NCBI GenBank assembly: GCA_014360055.1
Contig: JACIYH010000010.1
Location: 1 to 52,765, forward strand
DNA: 52,765 nt
Origin: Bacillota bacterium
GTDB taxonomy: Bacteria > Bacillota > Sulfobacillia > JACIYH01
Direction: 5' to 3'
Shown: positions 26,350-35,089 of the stretch, one piece after another
How the letters are laid out: the number at the start of each line of letters is the position of its first letter
Numbering within the stretch: position 1 is the stretch's first letter
The notes under the pieces: generated by a model
What the model saw: only the letters and a program-made list of their open reading frames with translations
What the model was told of the DNA's origin: nothing
Database searches by the model: none
Position numbers and translations under genes: made by a program

Positions 26350-26970
26350 TCACGAGAGGAAGGGGTTGGCTGCCTTCTCCTCGCCGATGGTGGTGGTGGG
26401 GCCGTGTCCCGGATACACCACCGTCTCGTCGGGGAGGACCAGCAGCTTTTCTTTGATGGACCGGATCAGCGTGACGTGAGATCCCCCGGGAAAGTCGCTT
26501 CTTCCCACCGATCCCGCAAAGAGGGTATCCCCGGAGAACACCACTCCCTCGCCCGCCAGGCAGATGCCTCCCGGGGTATGACCGGGGGTGTGTAGTACCC
26601 GGAAGCGCAACTGCCCCACCTCGATGACGTCCCCGTCCTCCAGCAGGCGGGCGGGCGCCACGGGAGGAAGGGGGTCACCCGCCCACGCCGAAAGGTTACG
26701 GGCGGGATCGGCGAGCAGAGGGGCATCGAGACGGTGGATGCACAGGGGCGCTCCGGTGGCGTCCTTGACCTCCCGGTTGGCCCCGATGTGGTCGGCATGG
26801 CCGTGGGTGTTGACGATGCAGCGGACGGTGACTTTGAGCCGCTCCACCGCCTCCAGTACCCGCTCCGCCTCATCACCCGGATCGACGATCATCGCTTCCC
26901 GCGTGGCGGGACACCCCACTATGTAGCAGTTGGCTGCAAACCACCCCACCGTCAACGTCTCCACCAGCAA
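26350..26970 (-). CDS. MBL-fold metallohydrolase (glyoxalase II-like)
   Basis: A 206-residue binuclear zinc hydrolase. The metal motif His56-Gly-His58-Ala-Asp60-His61 is followed by His-Thr-Pro-Gly-His-Thr-Pro-Gly near 130, Phe-Ser-Gly-Asp-Thr-Leu-Phe near 150 and a final Gly-His-Gly-Pro. This is the standard short form beside relA/dtd in Bacillota, whose substrate is unsettled (thioesters such as S-lactoylglutathione analogues are possible). The start is TTG 26970, six bases after GGGGGAG. It lies 150 bases downstream of dtd on the same strand. Confidence 0.93.
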   Translation of the reverse strand: MLVETLTVGWFAANCYIVGCPATREAMIVDPGDEAERVLEAVERLKVTVRCIVNTHGHADHIGANREVKDATGAPLCIHRLDAPLLADPARNLSAWAGDPLPPVAPARLLEDGDVIEVGQLRFRVLHTPGHTPGGICLAGEGVVFSGDTLFAGSVGRSDFPGGSHVTLIRSIKEKLLVLPDETVVYPGHGPTTTIGEEKAANPFLS

Positions 26971-27120
26971 GCGCTTCTCCCCCCATCTCGGGTATGTGAC
27001 CGCCCCCGCCGCCGCCTGACCGTCCGCAGCCCCGCACCTCCCCGCCGGGTCACCCCGTGCAGCACGAGCGCCCCTCGCACACCAGGCGACCGGCGTCGCG
27101 CGCCCGTCATCCGCCCGGCT

Positions 27121-27570
27121 TCAGAAGGTGCGTTCGCTGTCCAGGAGCACGGTCACCGGCCCGTCGTTGGCCAGTTCCACCAGCATATGTTCTCCGAAAG
27201 CACCCGTCTGGACCGGCACTCCCCTCCGGCGTAACTCCGCCACGAACTCCTCGAAGAGGGGAAGTGCCTCTCCGGGGGGAGCCGCATCGCTGAAGCCCGG
27301 CCGCCTCCCCTTACGGCAGTCCGCGTAGAGGGTGAACTGGGATACGGCGAGCACCTCGCCTCCCACGTCCCCCAGGGCCAGGTTCATTTTACCCTCGCCA
27401 TCCTCGAAGACGCGCAGGGTGGCCACCTTCTCCGCCAGATAGCGCGCCGACGCAGCGTCGTCGCCCCGGCCCACCCCCAGCAGTACGAGGAACCCCGGTC
27501 CGATACGGGCCACCTGCCGGCCCTCCACCGAGACCCCCGCCCACTTCACCCGCTGCACCACCGCCCGCAA
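27121..27570 (-). CDS. dtd: D-aminoacyl-tRNA deacylase
   Basis: A 149-residue homodimeric enzyme that removes D-amino acids (and glycine from tRNA-Ala) wrongly attached to tRNA. It begins Arg-Ala-Val-Val-Gln-Arg-Val, with the catalytic Ser-Gln-Phe-Thr-Leu near 77 and the Gly-cisPro motif Asn-Asp-Gly-Pro-Val-Thr near 135. The start chosen is TTG 27570, which gives the normal family length and follows GGGGGGTGG. An ATG at 27648, overlapping the relA stop (TGATG), would add 26 Arg/Ala-rich residues that do not look like the family. It is co-transcribed with relA. Confidence 0.93.
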   Translation of the reverse strand: MRAVVQRVKWAGVSVEGRQVARIGPGFLVLLGVGRGDDAASARYLAEKVATLRVFEDGEGKMNLALGDVGGEVLAVSQFTLYADCRKGRRPGFSDAAPPGEALPLFEEFVAELRRRGVPVQTGAFGEHMLVELANDGPVTVLLDSERTF

Positions 27571-27647
27571 ACGCGCACCACCCCCCGCCCGGCGACGCCC
27601 CCTGGCCGTCCGCAGCGCGCGGCGGGGCCCGGCGGCCGGGGCCGCCA

Positions 27648-29867
27648 TCAGGGTGTGCGGGACTCCCGCACCACCCGCTCCACCGAAACCACATCCTTGA
27701 TCTTGCGGATACGCCGGGCCAGTTCATCCAGTTCCCGCAGGTTGTGTACCTGCAGGACCAGGTCGATCAGGGCCAGGCCGCCCTTGTCGGCCCACGCCCG
27801 CGCCGACAGGATGTTGGCCCTGGCGTCCGCCACCACGGCCGTCACTTCCGAGAGCATCCCCGGCCGGTCCAGGCCCCGCACCTGCATCTCCACCGGATAC
27901 CAGCCGTCGGCACCCGCGTCCCAGGACACCTCCACCAGGCGACCGGAGTCACGCGCCAGCGCCCGCACGTTGGGGCAGTCCAGCCGGTGGATGGAGACGC
28001 CCCGGCCCCGCGTCACGTAGCCGATGATGGGGTCGCCGGGAATCGGCGTGCAGCAGCGTGAGAAACGCACCAGCACGTCTCCCACACCCCGGACCAGCAC
28101 ACCCTGGCTGCTCGGGCGGGTGGGTTCGGCCGGACCCGGTGCCGGCGCCCCGGGAGCGGGCCTCCCCAGCCGCTCCCCCAGGCGGGTGGCCACCCGCTGG
28201 GCGCTCACCGCCCCGTATCCGATCGCCGCCAGCAGGTCGTCCCCGGCGGGGAAGTTCAGTTCCGTCGCCAGTTCGTCCAGCCAGGCGGGCCGTACCTCCC
28301 GCGCGTCCAGCCCCAGCGCCCGCAACTCCCGGTCCAGGCTCTCGCGGCCGCTGGCGATGTTCTCCTCCCGGCGCTGCTTCTTGAACCAGGCCCGGATCTT
28401 GGAGCGCGCTCCCGACGTCCTCACCATCTGCAGCCAGTCGGGACTGGGGCCCCGGCTGTGCCGCGAGGTCAGGATCTCCACGATGTCGCCGTTCTCCAGG
28501 GTGTGGTCGAGGGGGACAATGCGCCCGTTCACCTTGGCCCCCACGCAGGAGTGGCCCACCTCGGTGTGGACGCGGTAGGCGAAGTCCAGGGGGGTGGCCC
28601 CGGCCGGCAGGTCGATGACGTCACCCTTGGGGGTGAACACGAACACCTGGTCGGAGAAGATGTCGATGCGCAGGGAATCCATGAACTCCTGGGCATCGCG
28701 CAGATCGCGGGACCACTCCAGCAACTGGCGCAACCAGGAAAGCTTTTCCTCAAAGCGCCGGTCCCCGGCCCGGCCGCCCTCCTTGTAGCGCCAGTGGGCA
28801 GCGACCCCGTACTCGGCCGTGCGGTGCATTTCCCAGGTGCGGATCTGGACCTCGAAAGGTTCACCGGTGGGTCCGATCACCGTGGTATGCAGCGACTGGT
28901 ACATGTTGGGCTTGGGCACGGAGATGAAGTCCTTGAAGCGGGCGGGCACCGGCTTCCAAAGCGAATGCACCACGCCCAGAGCGGCGTAGCAGTCCGGAAC
29001 GGTGTCCACGATGACCCGCACGGCGATGAGGTCGTAGATGTCCGAGAGGTCGCGGCCCTGTTCCACCATCTTGCGGTGGATGCTCCACAGGTGCTTGGCC
29101 CTCCCCTGGATGTCGGCCCTGATCCCCGCAGCCGCCAGCCGCTCCCTGAGCACCTCGATGACCCGGGCCAACTGGGCCTCCCGCTCCTCGCGCCGTCTGG
29201 CCACCCGGCCCACCAGTTGCCGGTACCGCTCGGGATCCCGGTAGCGGAAGGAGAGGTCCTCCAGTTCCCACTTAAACCGCCACACCCCCAGCCGGTGGGC
29301 CAGGGGCGCGTAGATCTCGAGGGTCTCGTCGGCGATCTTGCGCTGCTTCTCCGGGGACAGGTAGCCGAGGGTGCGCATGTTGTGGAGCCGGTCGGCCAGC
29401 TTGATAATCACCACGCGCAGGTCCTGGGCCATGGCCAGGATCATCTTGCGCAGGTTCTCCGCCTGAGCCTCCCTGGCCGACGCGAAACCCAGACGACCGA
29501 GCTTGGTAACCCCGTCCACCAGGTCGGCCACCTGTTTGCCGAAGCGCGACTCAATCTGCGCAAGGGTGACACCGGTATCTTCCGCCACGTCGTGCAGGAG
29601 GGCGGCGGCAATCCCCACCGGGTCCATCTCCAGTTCGGTGAGCAGCAGGGCCACCGCCAGGGGGTGGAAGATGTAGCACTCGCCTGAAGCCCGGCGCTGT
29701 CCCTCGTGGGCCTGCAGGGCAAAGCGGTACGCCTTCTCCACGAGATCCAGGTCGGCCCCGGGGTAATAAGCGGTCAGCCTCTCGACCAGCACCCCGAAGA
29801 GCTTGTCCGCCGCCCGGAGGAGTTCCTCGGTGTATTCGGTGCGTACCGTCCGCTCGGCCAGCCCCAA
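27648..29867 (-). CDS. relA: Bifunctional (p)ppGpp synthetase/hydrolase, RelA/SpoT (Rel)
   Basis: A 739-residue alarmone enzyme. The N-terminal HD hydrolase domain has His-Pro-Leu-Ala-Val and Leu-Leu-His-Asp-Val-Ala-Glu-Asp-Thr, intact, so hydrolysis is likely. The synthetase domain has Arg-Phe-Lys-Asp-Phe-Ile and Tyr-Gln-Ser-Leu-His-Thr. TGS (about 395-455), the zinc-finger/helical region with Cys-Cys-Thr-Pro and a C-terminal ACT domain follow. The TTG start is seven bases after GAGGAGG and has a strong promoter just upstream. The order relA-dtd-MBL hydrolase is conserved in many Clostridia. Confidence 0.97.
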   Translation of the reverse strand: MGLAERTVRTEYTEELLRAADKLFGVLVERLTAYYPGADLDLVEKAYRFALQAHEGQRRASGECYIFHPLAVALLLTELEMDPVGIAAALLHDVAEDTGVTLAQIESRFGKQVADLVDGVTKLGRLGFASAREAQAENLRKMILAMAQDLRVVIIKLADRLHNMRTLGYLSPEKQRKIADETLEIYAPLAHRLGVWRFKWELEDLSFRYRDPERYRQLVGRVARRREEREAQLARVIEVLRERLAAAGIRADIQGRAKHLWSIHRKMVEQGRDLSDIYDLIAVRVIVDTVPDCYAALGVVHSLWKPVPARFKDFISVPKPNMYQSLHTTVIGPTGEPFEVQIRTWEMHRTAEYGVAAHWRYKEGGRAGDRRFEEKLSWLRQLLEWSRDLRDAQEFMDSLRIDIFSDQVFVFTPKGDVIDLPAGATPLDFAYRVHTEVGHSCVGAKVNGRIVPLDHTLENGDIVEILTSRHSRGPSPDWLQMVRTSGARSKIRAWFKKQRREENIASGRESLDRELRALGLDAREVRPAWLDELATELNFPAGDDLLAAIGYGAVSAQRVATRLGERLGRPAPGAPAPGPAEPTRPSSQGVLVRGVGDVLVRFSRCCTPIPGDPIIGYVTRGRGVSIHRLDCPNVRALARDSGRLVEVSWDAGADGWYPVEMQVRGLDRPGMLSEVTAVVADARANILSARAWADKGGLALIDLVLQVHNLRELDELARRIRKIKDVVSVERVVRESRTP

Positions 29868-29888
29868 CCAGCCGCCTCCTCACATTCG

Positions 29889-29918
29889 ATTATAGTCCAC
29901 CGGCACGAACGGTGTCAC
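29889..29918 (-). promoter_or_regulatory. Sigma-A promoter of relA
   Basis: On the minus strand GTGACA (29913-29918), an 18-base spacer and a consensus TATAAT (29889-29894). The predicted transcript starts only about 15 bases before the relA TTG. Confidence 0.8.
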
Positions 29919-29937
29919 CTTCGCCCGCGCTGCCGTG

Positions 29938-30384
29938 CTAGCCCGTGCTGCCGGTGCTCCCCTGTGGCATCTGCCCCGAGAGCCGGCGCACTTGCTCTTC
30001 CGCCCGCCTGAGGCTCTCCGCCAGCTGGTTTCCCCGGTCCTCCGCCTGCTTCGCCCTTTCTTCGGCCTGCTTCAGCCTTTCGGCGAGAGTGCGGGCCTCC
30101 TCTTCCGCTTTGCGGAGGCGGTCGTCCAGGGCTTGCTTTTCCTCTCCGAGCTTGCGCACCTGGGATTGAAGGTCGGAGCTTCGCAGGTACGCCCGCACCC
30201 GCTGGGGGAGAGCGCTGAGAGCGGTGAGCACGACTCCCGCCGCGGCGGCGCCCACCATGACCACGGCCTGGTAGGTACGGACCTCCCAACCCAGAAAACG
30301 GATGACCACCAGGTCTGTGTTCTGGCCCGCAACCAGGGCAAGCAGGACAGCGGCCACAAACCACACCAGCCAGGCCCAGCTCAC
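29938..30384 (-). CDS. LapA-domain membrane protein with C-terminal coiled coil
   Basis: A 148-residue protein with two N-terminal membrane helices (about 3-22 and 38-60). Between and after them are the LapA (DUF1049) features Gly-Gln-Asn-Thr-Asp-Leu-Val-Val-Ile-Arg-Phe-Leu. From residue 68 to 138 it is a charged Glu/Lys/Arg/Ala heptad-like coiled coil, ending in a Gly/Ser tail. In E. coli LapA works with LapB on envelope lipid control, but the role of Gram-positive homologues is unknown. The GTG start follows GAAGG. It lies upstream of relA on the same strand with a relA promoter between. Confidence 0.8.
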   Translation of the reverse strand: MSWAWLVWFVAAVLLALVAGQNTDLVVIRFLGWEVRTYQAVVMVGAAAAGVVLTALSALPQRVRAYLRSSDLQSQVRKLGEEKQALDDRLRKAEEEARTLAERLKQAEERAKQAEDRGNQLAESLRRAEEQVRRLSGQMPQGSTGSTG

Positions 30385-30486
30385 GACCTTCGCCCCCCTA
30401 TCTCAGGACGTTTTTGGCAAGCCATTCGCCACCTTTGTCCCCCATTCCTCCCGCCCCGCCAGCGAGCGCCTGCATCCCTCCCGGCG

Positions 30487-30600
30487 GGGGCCTGCACGGT
30501 GGGCAGGGGCCAGGCCCGTCCTGCGCGGGGCCGGCACGGTGGGGCAGGCCAGGCCGGTCTTGCGCGGGGCCCGCGCGGTGGGGCGGGCACCGGTCGGCGG
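30487..30600. repeat. Three-copy degenerate 39-40 bp tandem repeat, noncoding
   Basis: Units begin at 30487, 30527 and 30566, each starting GGGGCC and containing CGGTGGG and a (T/C)TGCGC-like end. They fill most of the 223-base gap between the VWA gene and the LapA gene. No ORF or promoter is seen here. They may be an mRNA structure, or slippage-prone filler. Confidence 0.7.
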
Positions 30601-30607
30601 GGCGGGC

Positions 30608-32524
30608 CTAGGCGGTGAGGCCGCGCACGCGGCGTCTTTCCGCGTGGGCTATGGCCACCAGGGACTCCTTGTCCAGCTCGTCGACGATGTAAAGGTGCCC
30701 GTTCGCCCGCCGGCACAGGCCCTCCAGGAAGGCACGGTTGGGTTCCAGCCCGATGCAGGCGAAGTTCACCCGCGCCTGGGGTATGCGACTGGCAGCGTCC
30801 AGGGCGTCGCTGAGGGGATCCAGGGTCCACTTGGGCACGGTGGGAATGCCGTCCGAGATGAGCAGCAAGACGGGGTTCCTGGCCCGCGTACGCCGCAGGT
30901 AGTCGAGGGCTCCCACGATCCCCTCCGCCATGGGTGTCAGCCCCAGGGCCGCGATCCGGGAGAGCCCGTGTTCCACCCGGGAGAAACTGCGGCAGAGGGG
31001 CACATAGGTCTCCACCCGGCGTTCCTGGAACACCAGCACCGCCACCCGGTCGCGGGTGGCCAGCACCAGGTGCTGGGCCAGGAATTTGGCCGCCCGCAAC
31101 CGGCGCCCCGCCATGCTGGCGGAGGCGTCGATGAGCAGGCAGATGTCGATGGGATTACCGGGCCGGTGGCGCCACACCCGCAGGTCCTCGGGCCGCAGCA
31201 CTATACCCCCGGCCTCACCCCGGCCATCCCGACCCGATTCCCCGCGCAGGCCGTCCGCGGGGCATCCCGTGCCGGGCGGCCCCGAGTGGGGGGAGGCGGG
31301 TGGCAGCACCGCGTGAGGTGCGTGATGGCCGGCCCCCGCGACCGGGAGCAGGAGTTGCCGCCGCACCGACTCCACCACCGTTTCAGTAACCGCCAGTTCA
31401 CGCGCCCACTCACCCTTCTCCACCGGGGCGGGTCGCATGGCTGGACCCCGCCCCTGTACGGGACGGCCCTCCGGGCGGCGGTTGAGGCGGGCCGGTGCGG
31501 GGGCGGGAGCGGGGATACGGCGCAGGAGCTTGCGGAACTCCAGCTCGATTTCGCGTCGCCGTTCCCGCACCAGCTGCCGCAGGGCCATCCCCGCCGGAGT
31601 GAGGGTGACCTTCCAGCCATCCCGGCGGGCCAGCCCCCGCTGCTCCAGTTGCTCCAGGAAACGGGAGACCGACCTGTGGGAACTGGCCAGCTTCATGACC
31701 AGGGTGCGCATGCCGTCATCGGTGGCCAGGGCGTCCAGGGCCTCCTGGAGCTCCCCCACGCCCCCCAATTCCTCGGCCAGTTCCAGGGCGGCCTCCATCT
31801 GCCGGCTGGCCTGCACCTGGGGCGACCGGGAGCCGGCCTCCGGCGTCTCCTCCCGCAGCAGGGAGTCGGACAGGGAACGGTAGGGCGAGAGGTCGATCTC
31901 CGGCGCGCCGGGAGGTGCGGGGGGATCGCACACCACCTTTTCCACCCGGCGAATCTCCAGGCCGCCCAGCATGACCTGCTCTTCCACCGCGGCCACGAAG
32001 AAGAGGAGCAGGCCCAGCATCTCCCGGGGGAGGCGGGCGGCCACGTGGACGTGGTTGGAGTGGGCGTACCTCACCGAAGCCCTCCGACCGTACTTGAGGC
32101 TACCCGTGCACCGCCCCCCGCCCGTGGCGGTCTGCACGTCCACGTAATCCAGAACGCGGGCGGGTGAGCGATCGGGAAATTCCTTCGGCCAGGGCAGGCC
32201 GGGACTGGCCGCCCAGGCTTCCACCGCCCTGCCCAGCGCGCGGGCCACGGCGCGGTGGTCCACCGCCCCCAGCTGGTGGAACACGTCCAGGTGAATCACC
32301 TCGCCGGGGCGACGGCGATGGTAGAATACCTGGCCCGCGTCCGAGCCCATGAGCACGTGCAGTTCCTGGGGCCGCCGGGGGTCTACCGTGTGGACCTTCA
32401 GCGAGGCCACCGCCGCTTCTCCCAGGTGGACGCCGCGTCCCGCCTCAAGTGCAGCGCCAACGCTCTCGGCGGCCGCCCGCAGGACCTCGGCATCCGCCAG
32501 GGCGCGAAACCTGCTCAGGGACAC
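30608..32524 (-). CDS. VWA-domain protein, ChlD/CoxE-like partner of an AAA+ ATPase
   Basis: A 638-residue protein. The C-terminal VWA domain (about 455-630) has a complete metal-ion-dependent adhesion site: Asp466-x-Ser468-x-Ser470, Thr530 and Asp558 in Ser-Asp-Gly. Residues 1-300 match no domain I know; residues 240-330 look like a winged-helix stretch, and a Pro/Arg-rich linker follows (about 335-440). The GTG start follows GGAGG by eight bases and begins three bases after the stop of the upstream ATPase gene, so the two are coupled. AAA+/VWA pairs insert metals or remodel target complexes. The target is unknown, as no cobalamin, chlorophyll or CO/NO-reductase genes are here. Confidence 0.8.
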   Translation of the reverse strand: MSLSRFRALADAEVLRAAAESVGAALEAGRGVHLGEAAVASLKVHTVDPRRPQELHVLMGSDAGQVFYHRRRPGEVIHLDVFHQLGAVDHRAVARALGRAVEAWAASPGLPWPKEFPDRSPARVLDYVDVQTATGGGRCTGSLKYGRRASVRYAHSNHVHVAARLPREMLGLLLFFVAAVEEQVMLGGLEIRRVEKVVCDPPAPPGAPEIDLSPYRSLSDSLLREETPEAGSRSPQVQASRQMEAALELAEELGGVGELQEALDALATDDGMRTLVMKLASSHRSVSRFLEQLEQRGLARRDGWKVTLTPAGMALRQLVRERRREIELEFRKLLRRIPAPAPAPARLNRRPEGRPVQGRGPAMRPAPVEKGEWARELAVTETVVESVRRQLLLPVAGAGHHAPHAVLPPASPHSGPPGTGCPADGLRGESGRDGRGEAGGIVLRPEDLRVWRHRPGNPIDICLLIDASASMAGRRLRAAKFLAQHLVLATRDRVAVLVFQERRVETYVPLCRSFSRVEHGLSRIAALGLTPMAEGIVGALDYLRRTRARNPVLLLISDGIPTVPKWTLDPLSDALDAASRIPQARVNFACIGLEPNRAFLEGLCRRANGHLYIVDELDKESLVAIAHAERRRVRGLTA

Positions 32525-32527
32525 CTG

Positions 32528-33970
32528 TCAATCCTCCCTGACCCACGCCGCCGCCGGCAACTCCACCAGCGGCCGGGCTACTGCCGGGGGAGAAGCAATG
32601 GACGTCTGCGCAGGGTCGCTGAGGGAACCTCCTCCCGCCCCCTGTCCTCCCGGGCCGGCTGCCCCCGCCTTGCCCTCCCGGGCCCCCTTGCGCCCGGCTC
32701 CGGCCGCCGCCCCCGGTTCGCCCCCCAGCAGGGCGTGAAGCCGTTCCCGGGCGCGGGCAAAGAGCTGGCCGAGGCCCGGCTCGAGCTTGTCCTGGGTGGG
32801 GGCGGCGGCGGGCAATTGGGCCTCCGCCGTACCTGCGCCCCGATCGCCGGGCGAATCCAGCCGGGCCATCACTTCGCTCAGGGTGGACATGTCCACACGG
32901 TGGCGCAGGACCAGGGGGGCAACGGCCAGGAAATCTGCCACCTCTGCCTCCCTGCGCCCAGCCAGGCAGGCGTGTATACGGGCACCGAGCTGCCAGGCTT
33001 CCACCGCCCGCAGGCTTTCGAAACCGAAGTCCACGTAAAGGGTGGCGATGAGGGCGCGCAGGCTGTCGGGCACGACCACCTGAGGCATCCACTCCACGAA
33101 ACGGGTCCAGTGGGCGCGGTTGCGCTCCAGGTCGGTCGGAGCGAAGGGGCCCACCGTACCGTCACCCGCCCCGGGGCTGTAAGCCGCGGCCACCCCGCCG
33201 TCGCCTGGCCGGGTGCCCGCTGAGGGGCCACTCCCGACCCCTGCCCTGAACCAGGCATCGGCGGTCTCCAGCACCCGCCTGACCGCCTCCGCGGCGGCGG
33301 GACGGCCCATGTTCACCACCAGGTCGAAGCGGTCGGCCAGTTGCCGCCTGATGTCCTCCAGGGGCCCGGGGTCCTCGTCCGGGTTGGAGGCAGCCCATAC
33401 ACAGGCGTTGACCTCCACCGAGACCACGGGCAGGCCGGTCTCCTCGATCTGCACCCGGCCGGGCTTGGTCCCCATCACCCCCAGCAGCACATCGGTCAGT
33501 TCGGGCGAGGTCTCCGCCAGCCGGTTGATCTCATCCACGAAGATGATCCCGCGGTGGGCCTGGGGGATGGTGCCGGGGAGGAGGGCAGCCTCGGCGCGGC
33601 GGGCGGACGTGAGTCGCCCCAGGTCGATGCTCCCCACCACGGTGCCCAACTTGGCGGAGTGGCTGATCTCCAGGAAGGGCATGGGCACCCATTCCGTTCC
33701 CAGCGCGCCCACTTCCTCCCGGGTCATACCGCGGTGCTGAGGACAGTGGGGGCGGTCCGGGGGGCAGTTGTAGGGACAATCCTTGATGCGCAGGATAGGG
33801 GGCAGCACCTGGCGGGCGGCCCGCAGGATGGTGGTCTTCCCCGTACCGCGCAAACCCTCCGCGTGCAGGTGCAGGGGACGACCGCAAATCGTGCCCAGTA
33901 TGCTCATCTCGATGGCCTCGAACAGCGACTGGTTGCCCGGGTATCGGATCAGTTCATGGAAACTGAGCAC
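32528..33970 (-). CDS. ChlI/MoxR-type AAA+ ATPase with Cys-rich insert
   Basis: A 480-residue magnesium-chelatase-I-like ATPase. Walker A is Gly-Thr-Gly-Lys45-Thr, Walker B Ile-Ile-Phe-Val-Asp-Glu-Ile-Asn-Arg near 142, and sensor-1 Ala-Ala-Ser-Asn-Pro-Asp-Glu follows near 195. Right after the first helix there is Cys65-x3-Cys69-x6-Cys76-x2-His79, a possible metal or iron-sulfur site. The C-terminal 100 residues are a Gly/Ala/Pro-rich low-complexity tail. The start GTG 33970 follows GGGGG by eight bases; the open frame extends to 34069 but the extra part is not conserved-looking. It forms an operon with the VWA gene and is divergent from the LutC-like gene. Confidence 0.85.
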   Translation of the reverse strand: MLSFHELIRYPGNQSLFEAIEMSILGTICGRPLHLHAEGLRGTGKTTILRAARQVLPPILRIKDCPYNCPPDRPHCPQHRGMTREEVGALGTEWVPMPFLEISHSAKLGTVVGSIDLGRLTSARRAEAALLPGTIPQAHRGIIFVDEINRLAETSPELTDVLLGVMGTKPGRVQIEETGLPVVSVEVNACVWAASNPDEDPGPLEDIRRQLADRFDLVVNMGRPAAAEAVRRVLETADAWFRAGVGSGPSAGTRPGDGGVAAAYSPGAGDGTVGPFAPTDLERNRAHWTRFVEWMPQVVVPDSLRALIATLYVDFGFESLRAVEAWQLGARIHACLAGRREAEVADFLAVAPLVLRHRVDMSTLSEVMARLDSPGDRGAGTAEAQLPAAAPTQDKLEPGLGQLFARARERLHALLGGEPGAAAGAGRKGAREGKAGAAGPGGQGAGGGSLSDPAQTSIASPPAVARPLVELPAAAWVRED

Positions 33971-34107
33971 AAATCGCACCCCCTGCCTGGCTTTGCGGCA
34001 TCTATTGTTTCCCGGTGGCAAGGCGGCCATAAGAGTCTTTGCCGGGCCAGATTTTCCCGCCAATACCACCAGCAGGGGACCCTACCGGTCGGCAGGGGAG
34101 CGGGGGC

Positions 34108-34737
34108 ATGGCGGCGAAAAAGCAGCCAGGACCCCGGGTGTCGGTCCGGGGGGAGGTGCAGGGGATGGCAGGCCCAGAACTGTTCGAGTTGTTCAGGCAA
34201 CGGGCCACTCAGGCGGGGGCCCGCGTAGAGCGCCTGCCCGGCCCGCGGGAGGCGTGTATTTACATATGCCGGCTCGCCGGGGAGCGCAAGCTGGCACCCG
34301 TGCTGGTAGCAGGAGGACCCTTGCTGGGCGAAATGCAACTGGTGCCCGCCCTGTCCGGGCTGGGCGTCGAAGTGCTGGTGGAGGCGGGGGAGCACGTGCC
34401 CCGTGCCGCCCTGGGGGTGACGGAAGCCGACCTGGGCATCGCGGAAACGGGGAGCCTGTACCAGGACGCCACCCCGCTCCTGCTGAGGCTGGCCAGCATG
34501 CTGCCGCCCGTGCACGTGGCGGTCCTCCCCACCGACCGCATCGTGGGGACGCTCGAGGAGGCCCTGCCCTACATGATGGCCCGCAATCAGCCCCCTGCTT
34601 ACGCCGCCCTCATCACCGGGCCCAGCCGCACCGCGGACATCGAGCGGGTCCTCACCATCGGCGTGCACGGGCCTGCCGAGCTTCACATCCTCTGCATCGA
34701 CCAGCCGCAGGCCGCCCAGCGCGCCGCCTCAGAGTAG
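34108..34737 (+). CDS. LUD-domain protein, LutC-like
   Basis: A 209-residue soluble protein of the LutC/YkgG family. The signature Thr-Glu-Ala-Asp-Leu-Gly-Ile-Ala-Glu-Thr-Gly is near residue 115, and Thr-Gly-Pro-Ser-Arg-Thr-Ala-Asp-Ile-Glu with Gly-Val-His-Gly-Pro near 172-190. In B. subtilis LutC works with LutA and LutB in lactate oxidation, but neither partner is next to this gene, so the role here is open. The ATG at 34108 follows GGGGAG; an upstream start at 34039 is possible but poorly supported. Its 3' end overlaps the end of the convergent cupin gene by nine bases. Confidence 0.88.
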   Translation: MAAKKQPGPRVSVRGEVQGMAGPELFELFRQRATQAGARVERLPGPREACIYICRLAGERKLAPVLVAGGPLLGEMQLVPALSGLGVEVLVEAGEHVPRAALGVTEADLGIAETGSLYQDATPLLLRLASMLPPVHVAVLPTDRIVGTLEEALPYMMARNQPPAYAALITGPSRTADIERVLTIGVHGPAELHILCIDQPQAAQRAASE

Positions 34738-35085
34738 CGCCGCGCCCGCCCCCGGGTCTCCCGCCCGGCCGTAGGCGTCCTCGACCCTCACCACGTCTTC
34801 CACCTGGGGCGTTGACACCTCCAGGATCTCCAGGTCCTCGTTCGCCCATATGCGGTGCAGGGTCCCCGGGGGGATGGTCACCGCCAGACCGGGTACGATC
34901 TCCTTCTCCTCATCACCTATGCGCAGGCGCCCTCTGCCCTGCCGGAAATACATGCTTTCAAGCTTCTCGCGGTGGTACTGAAGGCTCAGGCTGTGTCCCG
35001 CCCTGACCTCGATGATCTTGCCCACGTAGGACGGAGTAACGGCCCACCAGATCTCCCGGCCCCACGGCTTTTCCACGACCTTCAC
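34729..35085 (-). CDS. Single-domain cupin, mannose-6-phosphate isomerase-like
   Basis: A 118-residue cupin resembling the C-terminal domain of type II phosphomannose isomerase/GDP-mannose pyrophosphorylase. Motif 1 is Ser-Leu-Ser-Leu-Gln-Tyr-His-Arg-Glu-Lys-x-Glu-x-Met near 35, and motif 2 Pro-Gly-Leu-Ala-Val-Thr-Ile-Pro-Pro-Gly-Thr-Leu-His-Arg near 70. The metal residues (two His, Glu, His) are present. GTG 35085 lies four bases after the ROK kinase stop, with GGGGGG upstream, so the two genes are coupled. That suggests sugar-phosphate isomerisation or sensing next to sugar phosphorylation; substrate unknown. Confidence 0.85.
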   Translation of the reverse strand: MKVVEKPWGREIWWAVTPSYVGKIIEVRAGHSLSLQYHREKLESMYFRQGRGRLRIGDEEKEIVPGLAVTIPPGTLHRIWANEDLEILEVSTPQVEDVVRVEDAYGRAGDPGAGAALL

Positions 35086-35089
35086 CGCA

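Noticed and set aside
27571-27648. 26-residue N-terminal extension of Dtd from the ATG overlapping the relA stop
   Set aside because: The extension is Arg/Ala/Gly-rich and absent from the family, whose first strand begins at the chosen TTG; kept only as an alternative start.
28458-29687. 409-codon open frame antisense to relA
   Set aside because: Shadow frame without ribosome site or recognisable domain.
30487-30600. CRISPR array
   Set aside because: Units are adjacent without spacers, diverged, and longer in period than in conserved sequence.
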